This document shows, in pieces, positions 25,676 to 35,200 of a stretch of 64,000 bases of DNA (its first letter is position 1; each line of letters starts with the position of its first letter). This DNA is from Natrinema salaciae (GTDB lineage: Archaea > Halobacteriota > Halobacteria > Halobacteriales > Natrialbaceae): NCBI RefSeq assembly GCF_900110865.1, contig NZ_FOFD01000001.1, positions 744,001 through 808,000 of the forward strand, given 5' to 3'. The position numbers were made by a program, and so were the translations under genes. The notes under the pieces were generated by a model. The model was not told the origin of the DNA. It saw nothing but the letters and a program-made list of their open reading frames with translations, and did not search any database.

Positions 25676-27085
25676 ATGGCAGATTCGAACGACCCGACCA
25701 TGGCTACGATACGTTCTCAGCGCATCCTCGAGTTCGTCTTCTTCCCAGGCGTGGTCCTCCACGAACTTTCTCACGCAGTAATCTACTGGATTTACGACAT
25801 CGACTACCGCATCCGATGGTCGTTCTGGGACCCCGGAGTGGGGCACTCGCACGTCGTTCCTCACCGCCTCCCGCCAGCCCAGGCAGCGATCCTCACGAGC
25901 CTCGCCCCGTTTGTACTGTTGGTTCCGGCCGTCCTGATCACGGTCGCGCTGGAAACCGTTGGTGGGCTGGGGTTCCCCTTTGGTCGACTGCTCTTCCTGG
26001 TACTGTTCGTTCAGGGAATCGGCTGTATCCAGCTGGCGACGCCATCGAAATCGGACGTTACGAGTACCCTGGTCGCGCTAGGTCGCTTCGAGGGGCGACA
26101 GGCGTGGCTCGCGACGACAGCAGTCACTGCGCTTCGATTCACGCTTCTCGTTTTGTGGATCGGGGTCACGATATCCTACGTCTCCGGCGGCGGATTGAGA
26201 CTCCCGTCCATCGAATGGGCGTGGCTCGCCGGCGTCGTCTTCCTGTTCGCCGTCTTCGGCTCCGTAACCGATCGTGAGGAGGGATCGTTCGTCCGCTCGC
26301 GAGTGGACCTCCGCAGTCGGTATGCCACTTCCCTCTGGAGGAAAGACGACGACGAAGCCGCGGAACGGCACATTCTGCGCGCGATCGACACCGTGCAGGA
26401 CTACGAGCTCGACGAGCCCGACCCCTTCGCCATCTACGCCGGCTTTCTCCTCGAGAGCTGGGAAACCGATGCAGCGGAGTGGTTCTGCCGTCTCGCCCTC
26501 GAGATCGATCCGGACTGTGCGCTCGCACACGTCAACTACACGGCCGTGCTCGCCCGTCGAGAGGAGTTCGGTGCCGCCGAAGCGCACTGTGAGCGCGCGC
26601 TCGAGTTGGCCGTCGACGAGGAGATAAACGGCGCCAACTACGCGGCGGTCGCTCACGTCAACTACGCGGAAATACTTCGCGAGCGGGGCCGATACGACGA
26701 GGCCGAACGCCACTGCCAACGTGCCCTCGAGTTCGATCCGGAGCATCCAGTCGCCCACGCCAACTACGCCGACGTCCTCGTCGAACGGGGGGACCTCGCC
26801 AATGCCGAAAGTCGTATCGAACGGGCGATGACCCTCGGACCGGAGCTGCCGGCAGTTCGAATCGCTTACGCCGGGTTTTTCGCGGAACGCGGCGACGATG
26901 CGGCGGCGGACCGACAGTTCCGACGGGCGATCGATCTCGAGCCTGACTGCGTTCCAGCCCGAGAGGAGTACGCGGCCTTCCTCGAAGAACGCGGGCGAGT
27001 CGAAGCGGCGACCCGCTATGCGCCGTCGACCGAACGCGACGGGACTGCCCCGGAGAACCCGTACGAAGGGTCGGGGACCGAGTAA
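25676..27085 (+). CDS. Membrane zinc metalloprotease-like domain fused to TPR repeats
   Basis: 469 residues from ATG 25676 (alternatives 25661 and 25700). The N-terminal hydrophobic segment contains HELSH in GVVLHELSHAVIYW, the HExxH zinc motif in the membrane-embedded setting of site-2-type metalloprotease relatives. Four or five further membrane segments follow to about residue 200. The C-terminal 240 residues are tetratricopeptide repeats (for example AHVNYAEILRERGRYDEAER and the following AHANYADVLVERGDLANAES). A TPR module would recruit or present substrates. No SREBP-like target is nearby. The zinc third ligand is not certain, so activity is inferred. Confidence 0.65.
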   Translation: MADSNDPTMATIRSQRILEFVFFPGVVLHELSHAVIYWIYDIDYRIRWSFWDPGVGHSHVVPHRLPPAQAAILTSLAPFVLLVPAVLITVALETVGGLGFPFGRLLFLVLFVQGIGCIQLATPSKSDVTSTLVALGRFEGRQAWLATTAVTALRFTLLVLWIGVTISYVSGGGLRLPSIEWAWLAGVVFLFAVFGSVTDREEGSFVRSRVDLRSRYATSLWRKDDDEAAERHILRAIDTVQDYELDEPDPFAIYAGFLLESWETDAAEWFCRLALEIDPDCALAHVNYTAVLARREEFGAAEAHCERALELAVDEEINGANYAAVAHVNYAEILRERGRYDEAERHCQRALEFDPEHPVAHANYADVLVERGDLANAESRIERAMTLGPELPAVRIAYAGFFAERGDDAAADRQFRRAIDLEPDCVPAREEYAAFLEERGRVEAATRYAPSTERDGTAPENPYEGSGTE

Positions 27086-27094
27086 CGAACGTAC

Positions 27095-29785
27095 TTACCC
27101 TGTGTTCTTCATGCCGGCCGCGATTCCCTTGACGGTCAGTCGGAGGGTCCGCTCCTCGATGTCCGTTCGGTGGGTTCGGTTGAGCAGGTAGACCTGCAGC
27201 ATGTTCAGCGGGTCGACGTAGGGGTTCCGCCGCTCGAGGTTCTCGCCGAGCCAGTCGCGGGTGTGCAGGCGGTCTCGCTGGCCGATCTCGGTGATCAGGT
27301 CGGCCGTTCGCTCGTACTCGTCGGAGACGCGGGGGAAGAACCGATCCCGCAGGTCTTCGTCGGCCATGTCCGCGTAGCGCTCGGCGATCTCGAGTTCGGT
27401 TCGCGACAGCGAGAGGGCGGCGTTGTCCAGCGTCGTCCGGAAGAACGGCCACTCGTCGTACATCTCCTGGAGCGTCTCCACCGAGCCGCCGTCGTCGAGG
27501 TAGGCCTCGACGCCGGTCGCGATCGCGTACCAGCCGGGGAGGATACACCGCGACTGGGTCCACGAGAACACCCACGGGATCGCTCGCAGGTCCTCGACGG
27601 TGCGCTCGCCCGATCGGGAGGCCGGACGCGATCCGAGGTCGAGGTCCTCGATGACCGTGATCGGGGTCGCCTGCTCGAAGTACTGGACGAAGCCGTCGCT
27701 CTCGAGGAGGTCGCGGTACTCGCGGCGGGCGGCGTCGGCCATGGTCTCCATCGCCTCGACCCACTCGTCGCTGACTTCCTCCTCGGGCTGGTCCATCGAC
27801 TGCTTGCGCGCCCGCAACTGGGCGTTGAGCATCTGTTCGATGTTGCGCTCGGCGATCCGCGGGTTGGCGTACTTCTCGGCGATCGCCTCGCCCTGCTCCG
27901 TGAACTTGACCTGCCCCGTCACCGTCGAGTTCGGCAGCGCGAGCAGCGCCTCGTTCATCGGACCGCCGCCACGCGAAATCGAGCCGCCGCGGCCGTGAAA
28001 CAGCCGCATGGTCACGTCGTGGTCGTCACAGATCTCGCCGAGCCGGCGCTGATTCTTGTACAGCGACCAGTTCGCGGCGAGGAACCCGTTCTCCTTGTTC
28101 GAGTCCGAGTAGCCGAGCATGATCTCCTGGGTCTGGTTGCGCGCCTCGAGCGCCTGTGCGTAGGCCTCGTTCTCGAACAGCGTGCCCATGATCCGGCGCG
28201 CACCCGAGAGGGCGTACTCCGTCTCGAGCAGCGGAACGATGTCGATCCCGGAGTGCTCGGGCAGGGAGACGACGCCCGCCTGATCGGCCAGGAACAGCAC
28301 CTCGAGGACGTGGCTGGGCTCCTCGGTCATCGAGATGGCGTAGGTGTCGATGGCGTGGCTACCGTACTCGGTCTGCCAGTCGGCGAGACTGTCGAACAGC
28401 CGGAGGACCCGCGCCGAGTCGTCGGAGAGCGCCTCGGTGTCGCCGAGGTCGATCACCGGTTCGTCCTGCAACACGGCGTCGGTCAGGAACTCGACGCGTT
28501 CGTCCTCGGAGAGGCCATGGTAATCGATCCCCTCGGCCTCGAGGGCTTCCGCGATGGCGTCGGTGTGTTTCGCCTGGTGCTCCCGGAGGTCGAGACTGGC
28601 GAGCGAGAAGCCAAACGTGGCGACCTGCCGACGGATGGGATCGACGTGCGCGTCGACGACGCTCTCGGCCCCGTTGTTGCGCAGGCTCTGTGCGATGATC
28701 TCGAGGTCGTCGAGGAGCGCGTCGACGTCGTCGTACCCGCCCGGCCGGACGTCGCCGACGCGGCGGAGCCGCTCGCGCATGAGCTTGAGCTTCTGCCGGT
28801 AGGGCTCGCCGGGGTAGCGCTCCTCGGCGGTGCGCGCGCTGCCGGGCAGGCGTTCGCGGTCCCGCTCGAGCGAGGCCTGAAACGCGGAGCCGGCGTCGAT
28901 CCGGCTGCCGTCCTGACTCAGCACGCCCGAGAGGCGCTTGAGCTGTTCGCGGTACCGCTCGAGGACGACCGACCGCTGGCGCTCGAGGGTGTTCGCGGTG
29001 ACGTCGGGGGTCACGTACGGGTTGCCGTCGCGGTCGCTGCCCGCCCACGAGCGGAACTCGAAGAGCTTCGGAATCTCGAGGTCGCCCGGGACCTCCTCGT
29101 CGATGGCGTCGTCGAGTTCGTCGTAGACCTCGCCGACGACGTCGAACAGCGTGTTCTCGAGGTACCACTGCACGTTGCGCGCCTCGTCCTCGGGTTCGGG
29201 CTGGCGATTGCGCACCTGCGGGGTCTGCCAGAGGCTGGTGATCTCCGCGTCGATGTCCCGCCAGACCTGGCTCTCCTCCTTGTCGGTCAGCAGCCGCTCG
29301 TCCAGCGTCTCGAGGTACGTCGAGATCTCCCGGAGCTTTGACTTGACCGTCTTACGCCGGGCTTCGGTCGGATGCGCGGTGAACGTCGGCTCGATCAAGA
29401 CGTCGTCCAGGACCTGCCGAACGGTCTCGACGTCGGCCTCGCCAAGCTCCTGGGCCGCGGTCTCGAGGCTGTCGTCGAGAGTTCCCTCGTGGGAGTCCGT
29501 CCGGATGGTCCGAACGCGCTCGCGCTCCTCCGCGAGGTTGATCAGTTCGAAGTAGGTCGTGAACCCGCGGGCGACGATCCGCTGTTGATACGGCGAGAGG
29601 TTCCGGAGTTCCGTGACGAGCGGTTCGCGCGACTCGAGTTCCCCTGATCGGTAGTCGATCGCGGCCCGTCGACACGACTCGACGGTCTCGAACGCCTTGC
29701 GAGACGTCTGTTCCTCGAGGACGTCCCCGAGTAATGCACCGAGTTCGCGGACGTCCTGGCGGACCTCCCTGTTGTGGAGTCGCAT
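27095..29785 (-). CDS. ppc: Phosphoenolpyruvate carboxylase
   Basis: 896 residues, the normal length for a bacterial-type PEPC. Signature motifs: FTAHPTEARR with the catalytic His, the GYSDSNKENGFLAAN segment, FHGRGGSISRGGG at the glycine-rich loop, and the invariant C-terminus ending KGIAAGMKNTG. It adds bicarbonate to PEP to give oxaloacetate, replenishing the TCA cycle. It stands alone. The minus-strand TTTTTA at 29810-29815 lies about 27 bases before the ATG, so the transcript is probably leaderless. Confidence 0.96.
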   Translation of the reverse strand: MRLHNREVRQDVRELGALLGDVLEEQTSRKAFETVESCRRAAIDYRSGELESREPLVTELRNLSPYQQRIVARGFTTYFELINLAEERERVRTIRTDSHEGTLDDSLETAAQELGEADVETVRQVLDDVLIEPTFTAHPTEARRKTVKSKLREISTYLETLDERLLTDKEESQVWRDIDAEITSLWQTPQVRNRQPEPEDEARNVQWYLENTLFDVVGEVYDELDDAIDEEVPGDLEIPKLFEFRSWAGSDRDGNPYVTPDVTANTLERQRSVVLERYREQLKRLSGVLSQDGSRIDAGSAFQASLERDRERLPGSARTAEERYPGEPYRQKLKLMRERLRRVGDVRPGGYDDVDALLDDLEIIAQSLRNNGAESVVDAHVDPIRRQVATFGFSLASLDLREHQAKHTDAIAEALEAEGIDYHGLSEDERVEFLTDAVLQDEPVIDLGDTEALSDDSARVLRLFDSLADWQTEYGSHAIDTYAISMTEEPSHVLEVLFLADQAGVVSLPEHSGIDIVPLLETEYALSGARRIMGTLFENEAYAQALEARNQTQEIMLGYSDSNKENGFLAANWSLYKNQRRLGEICDDHDVTMRLFHGRGGSISRGGGPMNEALLALPNSTVTGQVKFTEQGEAIAEKYANPRIAERNIEQMLNAQLRARKQSMDQPEEEVSDEWVEAMETMADAARREYRDLLESDGFVQYFEQATPITVIEDLDLGSRPASRSGERTVEDLRAIPWVFSWTQSRCILPGWYAIATGVEAYLDDGGSVETLQEMYDEWPFFRTTLDNAALSLSRTELEIAERYADMADEDLRDRFFPRVSDEYERTADLITEIGQRDRLHTRDWLGENLERRNPYVDPLNMLQVYLLNRTHRTDIEERTLRLTVKGIAAGMKNTG

Positions 29786-29809
29786 ATCGTGGGGATGTGG
29801 GTGCCACGG

Positions 29810-29815
29810 TAAAAA
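29810..29815 (-). promoter_or_regulatory. TATA box of ppc
   Basis: TTTTTA on the minus strand centred about 27 bases ahead of the ppc start at 29785. Confidence 0.5.
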
Positions 29816-30294
29816 CCCCTAGCAGAAGCACTGAGCGGCTCATACATCGTTTTCCGTGATAGTTACTGACGGTGGAATCAAGCTATCGAGCAGGTCCTGT
29901 CGACTCGTTCACTGACCGGAACGTTCGCTGTCGATACCCTCACCACAATCAACATATTTACTACAAATGTAAATCACATATATATTCGCCGAGAATGTCT
30001 GGGGAACATATTCGCGACAGCGGCGTTCAATTCGGAGCGGCGAACGGGTGAGGAGCAGGGTTATTTTTACCGCCTGTGTCCTCGCACGTAACTCGCGCGC
30101 GGCTGGCGGTCGACGGCAGTGATCGCTCGATCCGGTGCCACGGGGTTCGGCGGCTCGCACCGCGGGAGCCGGTACCGAGGTCGGTGAGGTGAAACCGCCG
30201 CCGGGTTCGTAGCCGCGTCGTCCTCGCCTGTTTCACGCGAAATGACGGATGGGCTGCTCGGACGCGGTCGGGAGCCCGCGCTGGGTATTCGTCG
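29816..30294. other. Intergenic stretch between ppc and the ABC permease genes
   Basis: No credible gene. A conspicuous AT-rich island at about 29945-29990 contains TTTAC and GTAAA arms seven bases apart and an ATATATATT run. It lies upstream of ppc's own promoter and downstream of the ABC operon's last gene, so it may be regulatory or simply spacer. The rest is GC-rich with short out-of-frame ORFs only. Confidence 0.5.
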
Positions 30295-31521
30295 TCAAGC
30301 GCCGAGTTCGTCGACGCGGGCGTACCGCGCCGCTCGCCAGCCGGCGACGACCGCGCCGAGGGTCCCGATTCCGACGGCGATCAGGAGCCCCGCCGCGTAC
30401 ACCGTCGGCGGCGTTCGCAACAGGTTCTCGAAGCCGACGGCCGAGGCGGCCAGCCGATCGAGTGCCACAGCTGCGAGCGGAGTCGCGAGGAGCCCGAGCG
30501 CGCCGCCGAGCGCACCGAGGGCGAATCCCTGGCCACCGACGACGCCGGCGATCAGTCCGCGAGAGAGACCGAGCGCCCGCAGCGCTGCGAGTTCCTCGCG
30601 CTGCTGGACGGCCACGAGAACGAGCGTGTTCGTCGTCAGCGCGACTCCCGCCAGCAGCGCCAACGCAACGAGCGTCGCCCCGCTGGCGAGCACCAGCAGG
30701 TACTCGCCCAGCATCGACTCGAACTGATCCTCGCTCGTCCGCACGTGGTACTCCGGGTGAGACCGCTGGATGTCCTCGCTAACGGCGTCCCGGTCTGCCC
30801 CGTCCGCGGTAGTGACCGTCACGAACGTCGCGCGATCCGTCCCGGTGGTCCCGGCGAGCTCCTGTAACTCGCTGATCGGCATCGTCACCGTCGACGTTCC
30901 GAGGAACTGCGAGTACTCGCCAGAGAGACCGACGATCTCGAACTCGCGTTCCGGGGCGTCCGCTCGGCTCGTCCCGACGTAGAGCGTGTCGCCGACGCCC
31001 ACGTCGAAAAGGTCGGCCGTCTGCGGGTCGATGACGATTTCCTGACTCATCGGGCCGTCGTAGCTGCCGTTGGCGTAGTGACTGTTCCCCTCCGAGAAGC
31101 CGTCGCCCGTTGCGGTATTTCCCGTCCCGGGGACGCCGACACCAGTCACGAGCTCGAGGTCGTCCGGTTCGGTCCCGACGTAGACCGCGTGGAACGCCAG
31201 CGGCGAGGCGGATTCGACGTCGTCGCGCTCCTCGACCTCGCGGGCGAGCCCGTGGGCGTCCGTGATCGGGTTCTCGATACCGCCGGTCGCCGTCAACTCG
31301 ACCGACTCCCCGGAGATCCAAACGTCCTGTCCGGCCCGATCGAACTGCTCCTCGCCGGTCTGCATGACGCCGAATCCGAGGCTGGCCAAGAGGGTGACGG
31401 CAAGGACGGCCAATGCGATCGCGAGGACCACGAGTACGGTCCGCCCGCGCTCGTGGCGGGCCTGACTGGCCGCGAGGCGGGCGACCGCGTGTCCTTTGAC
31501 GAGTAGCCGGCGCATGGTCAT
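30295..31521 (-). CDS. ABC transporter permease, FtsX/MacB type (second permease)
   Basis: 408 residues with the FtsX-like layout: one TM helix near residues 27-50, a large extracytoplasmic domain (MacB periplasmic-core-like), then three TM helices at about 285-310, 330-355 and 375-398. The start ATG at 31521 overlaps the TGA of the upstream permease in an ATGA junction, which favours it over ATG 31515. Together with the permease and ATPase ahead of it, it forms a heterodimeric export or lipoprotein-release-type transporter. No substrate gene is adjacent. Confidence 0.85.
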   Translation of the reverse strand: MTMRRLLVKGHAVARLAASQARHERGRTVLVVLAIALAVLAVTLLASLGFGVMQTGEEQFDRAGQDVWISGESVELTATGGIENPITDAHGLAREVEERDDVESASPLAFHAVYVGTEPDDLELVTGVGVPGTGNTATGDGFSEGNSHYANGSYDGPMSQEIVIDPQTADLFDVGVGDTLYVGTSRADAPEREFEIVGLSGEYSQFLGTSTVTMPISELQELAGTTGTDRATFVTVTTADGADRDAVSEDIQRSHPEYHVRTSEDQFESMLGEYLLVLASGATLVALALLAGVALTTNTLVLVAVQQREELAALRALGLSRGLIAGVVGGQGFALGALGGALGLLATPLAAVALDRLAASAVGFENLLRTPPTVYAAGLLIAVGIGTLGAVVAGWRAARYARVDELGA

Positions 31522-32843
31522 CGACCCAGTTCGGCGACGACGTTCGTTCGTGCGACGAGGGAGAGCGGATACGGTAGCGCGAGGATGCCAGCGACCAGTG
31601 CGACCCCGACGGCGTAGGGAACCATCACCGGACGGAGCGTCGCGATCGGCCCCGGTGCGACGGTCGCCGTCGCCGCGTAATTCGTGATCGACACGCCGAC
31701 GACGCCCAGGGCGACGCCGGCCACCGCACCGGCGAGCGTCAGGCTGAGCGTCGTGATCGCGACGATGGCCAATCGCGACCGAACCGAGAAGCCGATCGCT
31801 GCGAGCACGGCGATCGCTTGCCGGTCCCGGTCGACCGTCAGCGCCGACGAGGTCGCAACGAACAGCGAACAGATCGCGGTTGCGACGACCATCGCGACGA
31901 GGCTCGTCGCGAGCGCGAGCTCGTCGCTCCGAATCGACGCGAACCCACTCTCGCTGCCGGATTGGATCGTCGCGTTCGGGTACGCCTCCGCGGCTGCCGA
32001 CTCGGCACCCGCGGTCGACGCGTCGGACTCGGTTTCGACGAGTATCTGGTCGGCGAGATCGCCGTCATCGGCCCCCGTCAGCGACTGGAGTTCGCTCAGG
32101 TGGAGAACGACGAGCGGGAGTTCACCGGACAGATCGTTGTTCTCGGTGTCGTCGACGGAAGTCACCGTATAGTCGGAGGGACGACCGTCACTCCCAACCT
32201 GGAATGCCCCTCCGGAAGTCGGACTCGTAACCGCGAGTTCGTCGCCCGCCGACGCGTTGATCTCCTCGGCTACAGTGTCTGTCAGGACCACCTCACCCGT
32301 CCGGGGGCCGTCGTACGACCCGTTCGCGAACTGTGGATCGCCCGGCTCGAGCGAGGCGGTCGAAACGCCTTCCACCGCCGTCGGTTCATCCGGTGGGACG
32401 ACGCCCATCGCGAGCACGGTTTCGGGCTCGTCGTCATCTCCGGTCCGGATCCGGACGACGTCCGTGAGAACGGGCGTCGCGTACGCCACGCCGTCGCGGC
32501 GCTCGATCGTCGCGATCCCCTCGTGAACGTCTCCGAGTCGCACGGTCTCGACGTCGACGATCGGCGAGAGCGTCCCACCGCCCTCGGGCATCACGCGGAC
32601 GTCGACCTCGTCGGTGCCCGTCGAGTCGGCCGCGAGACCGGCCGAGATCCCGGTAACGACGACGAGGAGTGCGATCGTGAGCGCGACGAGGGAGACCGTC
32701 ACCGCGGTCTGTCGCGGCAGCCGGCGCAGTTGCGAGACCTGCCGCCCGACGGACACGCGGAACAGTCCGAGCCAGCGCCGCCGACGGCGGCCTCGAGGCC
32801 GGTCCGGCAGCTCGTCAGCCATCGTTCGCACCCGAACGATCAT
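31518..32843 (-). CDS. ABC transporter permease, FtsX/MacB type (first permease)
   Basis: 441 residues, a paralogue-like partner of the next gene. A basic N-terminus ([15 protein letters not shown]) precedes TM1 (about 48-72), a large extracytoplasmic domain and three C-terminal TM helices. The ATG at 32843 overlaps the ATPase stop in an ATGA junction and its own stop overlaps the next permease, so the three genes are translationally coupled. Likely transports something out of, or within, the cytoplasmic membrane; bacterial relatives move lipoproteins, macrolides or peptides. Confidence 0.85.
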   Translation of the reverse strand: MIVRVRTMADELPDRPRGRRRRRWLGLFRVSVGRQVSQLRRLPRQTAVTVSLVALTIALLVVVTGISAGLAADSTGTDEVDVRVMPEGGGTLSPIVDVETVRLGDVHEGIATIERRDGVAYATPVLTDVVRIRTGDDDEPETVLAMGVVPPDEPTAVEGVSTASLEPGDPQFANGSYDGPRTGEVVLTDTVAEEINASAGDELAVTSPTSGGAFQVGSDGRPSDYTVTSVDDTENNDLSGELPLVVLHLSELQSLTGADDGDLADQILVETESDASTAGAESAAAEAYPNATIQSGSESGFASIRSDELALATSLVAMVVATAICSLFVATSSALTVDRDRQAIAVLAAIGFSVRSRLAIVAITTLSLTLAGAVAGVALGVVGVSITNYAATATVAPGPIATLRPVMVPYAVGVALVAGILALPYPLSLVARTNVVAELGR

Positions 32844-33625
32844 CGTGCATCGGTCGTCACCTCTCCGTCGAGGAGTCGGAGAACGCGGTCCGTCACCGCG
32901 ACCGCGCGCTCGTCGTGGGTCGCGATCAGCACCGTCCGATCGTCGGCGACGTCGACGAGGAGATCGAGTACTCGCCTGCCGGTCTCCGTGTCGAGCTCGC
33001 CCGTCGGCTCGTCGGCGAGGACGATTTCGGGATCGGTCACCAGCGCCCGTGCGATCGCGACGCGCTGTTGCTCGCCCCCGCTCAATTCGCCCGGCCGGTG
33101 GGTCAGCCGATCGCCGAGCCCCACCCGCTCGAGGGACTCGGCGGCCCGCCGCCGCCGCTCGCGTCGGGAGACGCCGCGTTCGACCAGCGGCAGGGCGACG
33201 TTGTCCCGGGCCGACAGCGACGGTAGCAGGTGGAACTGCTGAAAGACGAACCCGACGTGATCGCGGCGTAGCTTCGTTCGCTGGGCGGCAGAGATGCCGG
33301 TGAGATCCGTCCCGAGCACCTCGACGGTGCCCGCGCTCGGCTCGAGGAGTCCGCCGACCACGTGGAGCGCCGTCGATTTGCCGCTGCCGCTCGGCCCCAC
33401 GAGGCCGACCACCTCGCCGGCGCGAACCGCGAACGAAACGTCGCGAAGCGCGGTCACCGTTCGGGACGACGCGGATCGAAAGCCGGACGAGTCGTCGCCG
33501 TACTCGTGGGTGACGCCCTTGCAGCGGACGGTGACCGGCGACGCGGCGGTCGCTGAAGTGAGATCATCGCCCGTCGTCCGCGCTCGAGCAGTGTCGTCCG
33601 CGCTCGGTTGTGAATCGCGAACCAT
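32840..33625 (-). CDS. ABC transporter ATP-binding protein, LolD/MacB type
   Basis: 261 residues. Walker [10 protein letters not shown] (77-85), Q-loop [10 protein letters not shown], signature [15 protein letters not shown] and Walker [13 protein letters not shown] are all intact. [20 protein letters not shown] is characteristic of the LolD/MacB subfamily. It is the first gene of a three-gene operon with both permeases. The ATG at 33625 is chosen because a strong ribosome-binding site lies seven bases upstream; an in-frame ATG at 33676 is beyond it. Confidence 0.9.
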   Translation of the reverse strand: MVRDSQPSADDTARARTTGDDLTSATAASPVTVRCKGVTHEYGDDSSGFRSASSRTVTALRDVSFAVRAGEVVGLVGPSGSGKSTALHVVGGLLEPSAGTVEVLGTDLTGISAAQRTKLRRDHVGFVFQQFHLLPSLSARDNVALPLVERGVSRRERRRRAAESLERVGLGDRLTHRPGELSGGEQQRVAIARALVTDPEIVLADEPTGELDTETGRRVLDLLVDVADDRTVLIATHDERAVAVTDRVLRLLDGEVTTDAR

Positions 33626-33632
33626 GGAACTG

Positions 33633-33640
33633 CCTCCTCC
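33633..33640 (-). promoter_or_regulatory. Strong Shine-Dalgarno site fixing the ABC ATPase start
   Basis: GGAGGAGG on the minus strand with a 7-base spacer to the ATG at 33625. Most genes in this window have no such site, so this operon has a real 5' untranslated region. Confidence 0.7.
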
Positions 33641-34209
33641 GAGGGCCTCTCGGCAGCGAGTATTGTTTGGAGCCACTTACCGCAGTTCATACGGTATTAC
33701 CTTGCTCGGCCACGGGCCCGCGAAACCGTTGCTCTGGTATCAGTAGTAGCGAGTAGATCCGTTGTCGGGCACCGAAATGACGAATTACCGTTGGGTAGGG
33801 GCGTGGCTGTGCAGAAGGCGGACGTGCAATTCGGACCGTCGCTGTACTGTACCGATCCGTACGGAGATTAGCGTCTCCCAGAGACGGAGTGCCGATAGCT
33901 TCATCAGCGCGTTGACCGACCGAATCTCGTCCCCGTATCGGCTGTGATGAGGAAGGGGAATACCGTTTTCTCGCCGGTTTCCATTCCCGACCCCTGCTCG
34001 AGGGGACCACGATCCTATCGAGATAACTGGATGCCAGTCACCTCGCTCTGCCACTACTGGAAGATGCAGAAACAGGTCACTCGTCACGCGTAATACGGGC
34101 TGTCTTCCTTCCGACGGGAGGCTTTGGAGAACTGCCGAGACGGACCGGCTCGAAGCGGTGAACTACAACCTGTCCTCGTACACGGCTGCTGGTCACTGGT
34201 CTTCTCTGG
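33641..34209. other. Intergenic stretch without a recognisable gene
   Basis: About 570 bases between the ABC operon and the membrane hydrolase-like gene. ORFs here are short, out of register and have no recognisable similarity. It must hold the ABC operon promoter near its left end. The base composition is less GC-rich than the flanks, so a decayed gene cannot be excluded. Confidence 0.45.
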
Positions 34210-34767
34210 CTACGCCGACCTGCTGACGGAACTCCCGAGGGCACGTCGAACGGCACCGAGGCCCGGTGTTCCGTCGCGGTACCAGAGGACGAGCGCGACA
34301 CAGACGAGACCGAGCTGGGCCCACTCGTACCACCCCATCGAGTACCGCAGGAAGGCGGCGAGGATCCCGTCGACCGATTCGTACGCAGGTGGCTCGAGGA
34401 CGGGCCAGAACAGGAACGTCGTCGCGGAGAGGTCGCCACCGAAGACCGCGGCCGGCGGAACGTCTGCGAGCAGGTGCGAGACGTGTCCGACGGCGAACGC
34501 CGTTCCGACGTCGGGATGGCCGACGCGACGGGCGATCCCGTAGACGACCGGGAGGAGGAGCGCGGCGGCGAACACCGAGTGGGTGAGCGTCCGTCCGCCG
34601 GGCAAGACGCCGAACGTCCACGCGAACGGTTTGTCGATCAGGTCGGGAAACTGCGAGCCGATCGCCAGAACGGTCACCGGCAGCGCTCGCGGCGGGCTAC
34701 CACCGCGTCGATGGTGATAGACCGAGTATAGCAGATACGCGACGGCGAGGTGTCCCCAGGGCCACAT
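34210..34767 (-). CDS. YdjM-like membrane-bound metal-dependent hydrolase family protein
   Basis: 185 residues, multi-pass. Conserved His/Asp positions of the family are visible: GHLAVAYLL at the N-terminus, GSQFPDLIDKP, GRTLTHSVFAA and GHVSHLLADV. The family (LexA-binding inner-membrane hydrolase/DUF457-like) has poorly known function; the His/Asp set suggests metal binding. The start at 34767 (MWPWGHL) places the first conserved motif at the N-terminus, as in homologues. Confidence 0.72.
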   Translation of the reverse strand: MWPWGHLAVAYLLYSVYHHRRGGSPPRALPVTVLAIGSQFPDLIDKPFAWTFGVLPGGRTLTHSVFAAALLLPVVYGIARRVGHPDVGTAFAVGHVSHLLADVPPAAVFGGDLSATTFLFWPVLEPPAYESVDGILAAFLRYSMGWYEWAQLGLVCVALVLWYRDGTPGLGAVRRALGSSVSRSA

Positions 34768-34918
34768 CGCGTCGGACTTTTCGTGGTATCCGGAAAGGCG
34801 TATCGTTCCCACCGAGGTCGTTCGACCAGCGGGGATCGCGATTGTCGCCGCAGCGACTCTCGAGTCGTATCGCGGCGGGCGCTACGTTTAGGTGGCACGA
34901 CATTGCGCCTTGGAGTAC

Positions 34919-35200
34919 ATGCCGACCCAGCGCCGAATGCGGTTCGTCCGAGGGCACGTCGCGTGGATGGTCGCGACGGTCCTCGTCCTCGTGCTGTTGA
35001 ACGCGCTCTCTTACGAGCTAGTCTTCGTCTGCTCGTTGATCGGCTTTCTCGTCGTCACCGAGCTGACCGCGCCGACCAACGTCACGCCGACGTGGCGGCG
35101 GCGGCTCCGATGGCTCATCGCACTCGGCCTCGTCGGCTTCGCCGTCGTCGTCGTCCGTCGGATCCTCGAGATTCTCCCGCCGGAGGTGATCCCCGTATGA
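34919..35200 (+). CDS. Small membrane protein at the head of the DUF4350-MoxR operon
   Basis: 93 residues with a basic N-terminus (MPTQRRMRF) and three hydrophobic segments, the last near 65-82. Its last codons overlap the next gene's ATG in an ATGA junction, so it is translationally coupled to the DUF4350 protein. A CGTTTAGG element near 34885 is about 33 bases before the ATG. A role in the membrane part of the MoxR-linked system is inferred from position. Confidence 0.65.
   Translation: MPTQRRMRFVRGHVAWMVATVLVLVLLNALSYELVFVCSLIGFLVVTELTAPTNVTPTWRRRLRWLIALGLVGFAVVVVRRILEILPPEVIPV

Noticed and set aside
27170-29341. A 723-residue plus-strand open frame opposite ppc
   Set aside because: Shadow of PEP carboxylase, which is confirmed by invariant motifs.
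29945-29990. AT-rich island with TTTAC/GTAAA arms, considered as replication origin or att site
   Set aside because: Too short, no repeated ORB-like elements, no cdc6/orc1 gene nearby.
33687-34010. Minus-strand frame of 107 residues between the ABC operon and the hydrolase-like gene
   Set aside because: No start signal, no similarity, composition unlike neighbours; treated as intergenic.
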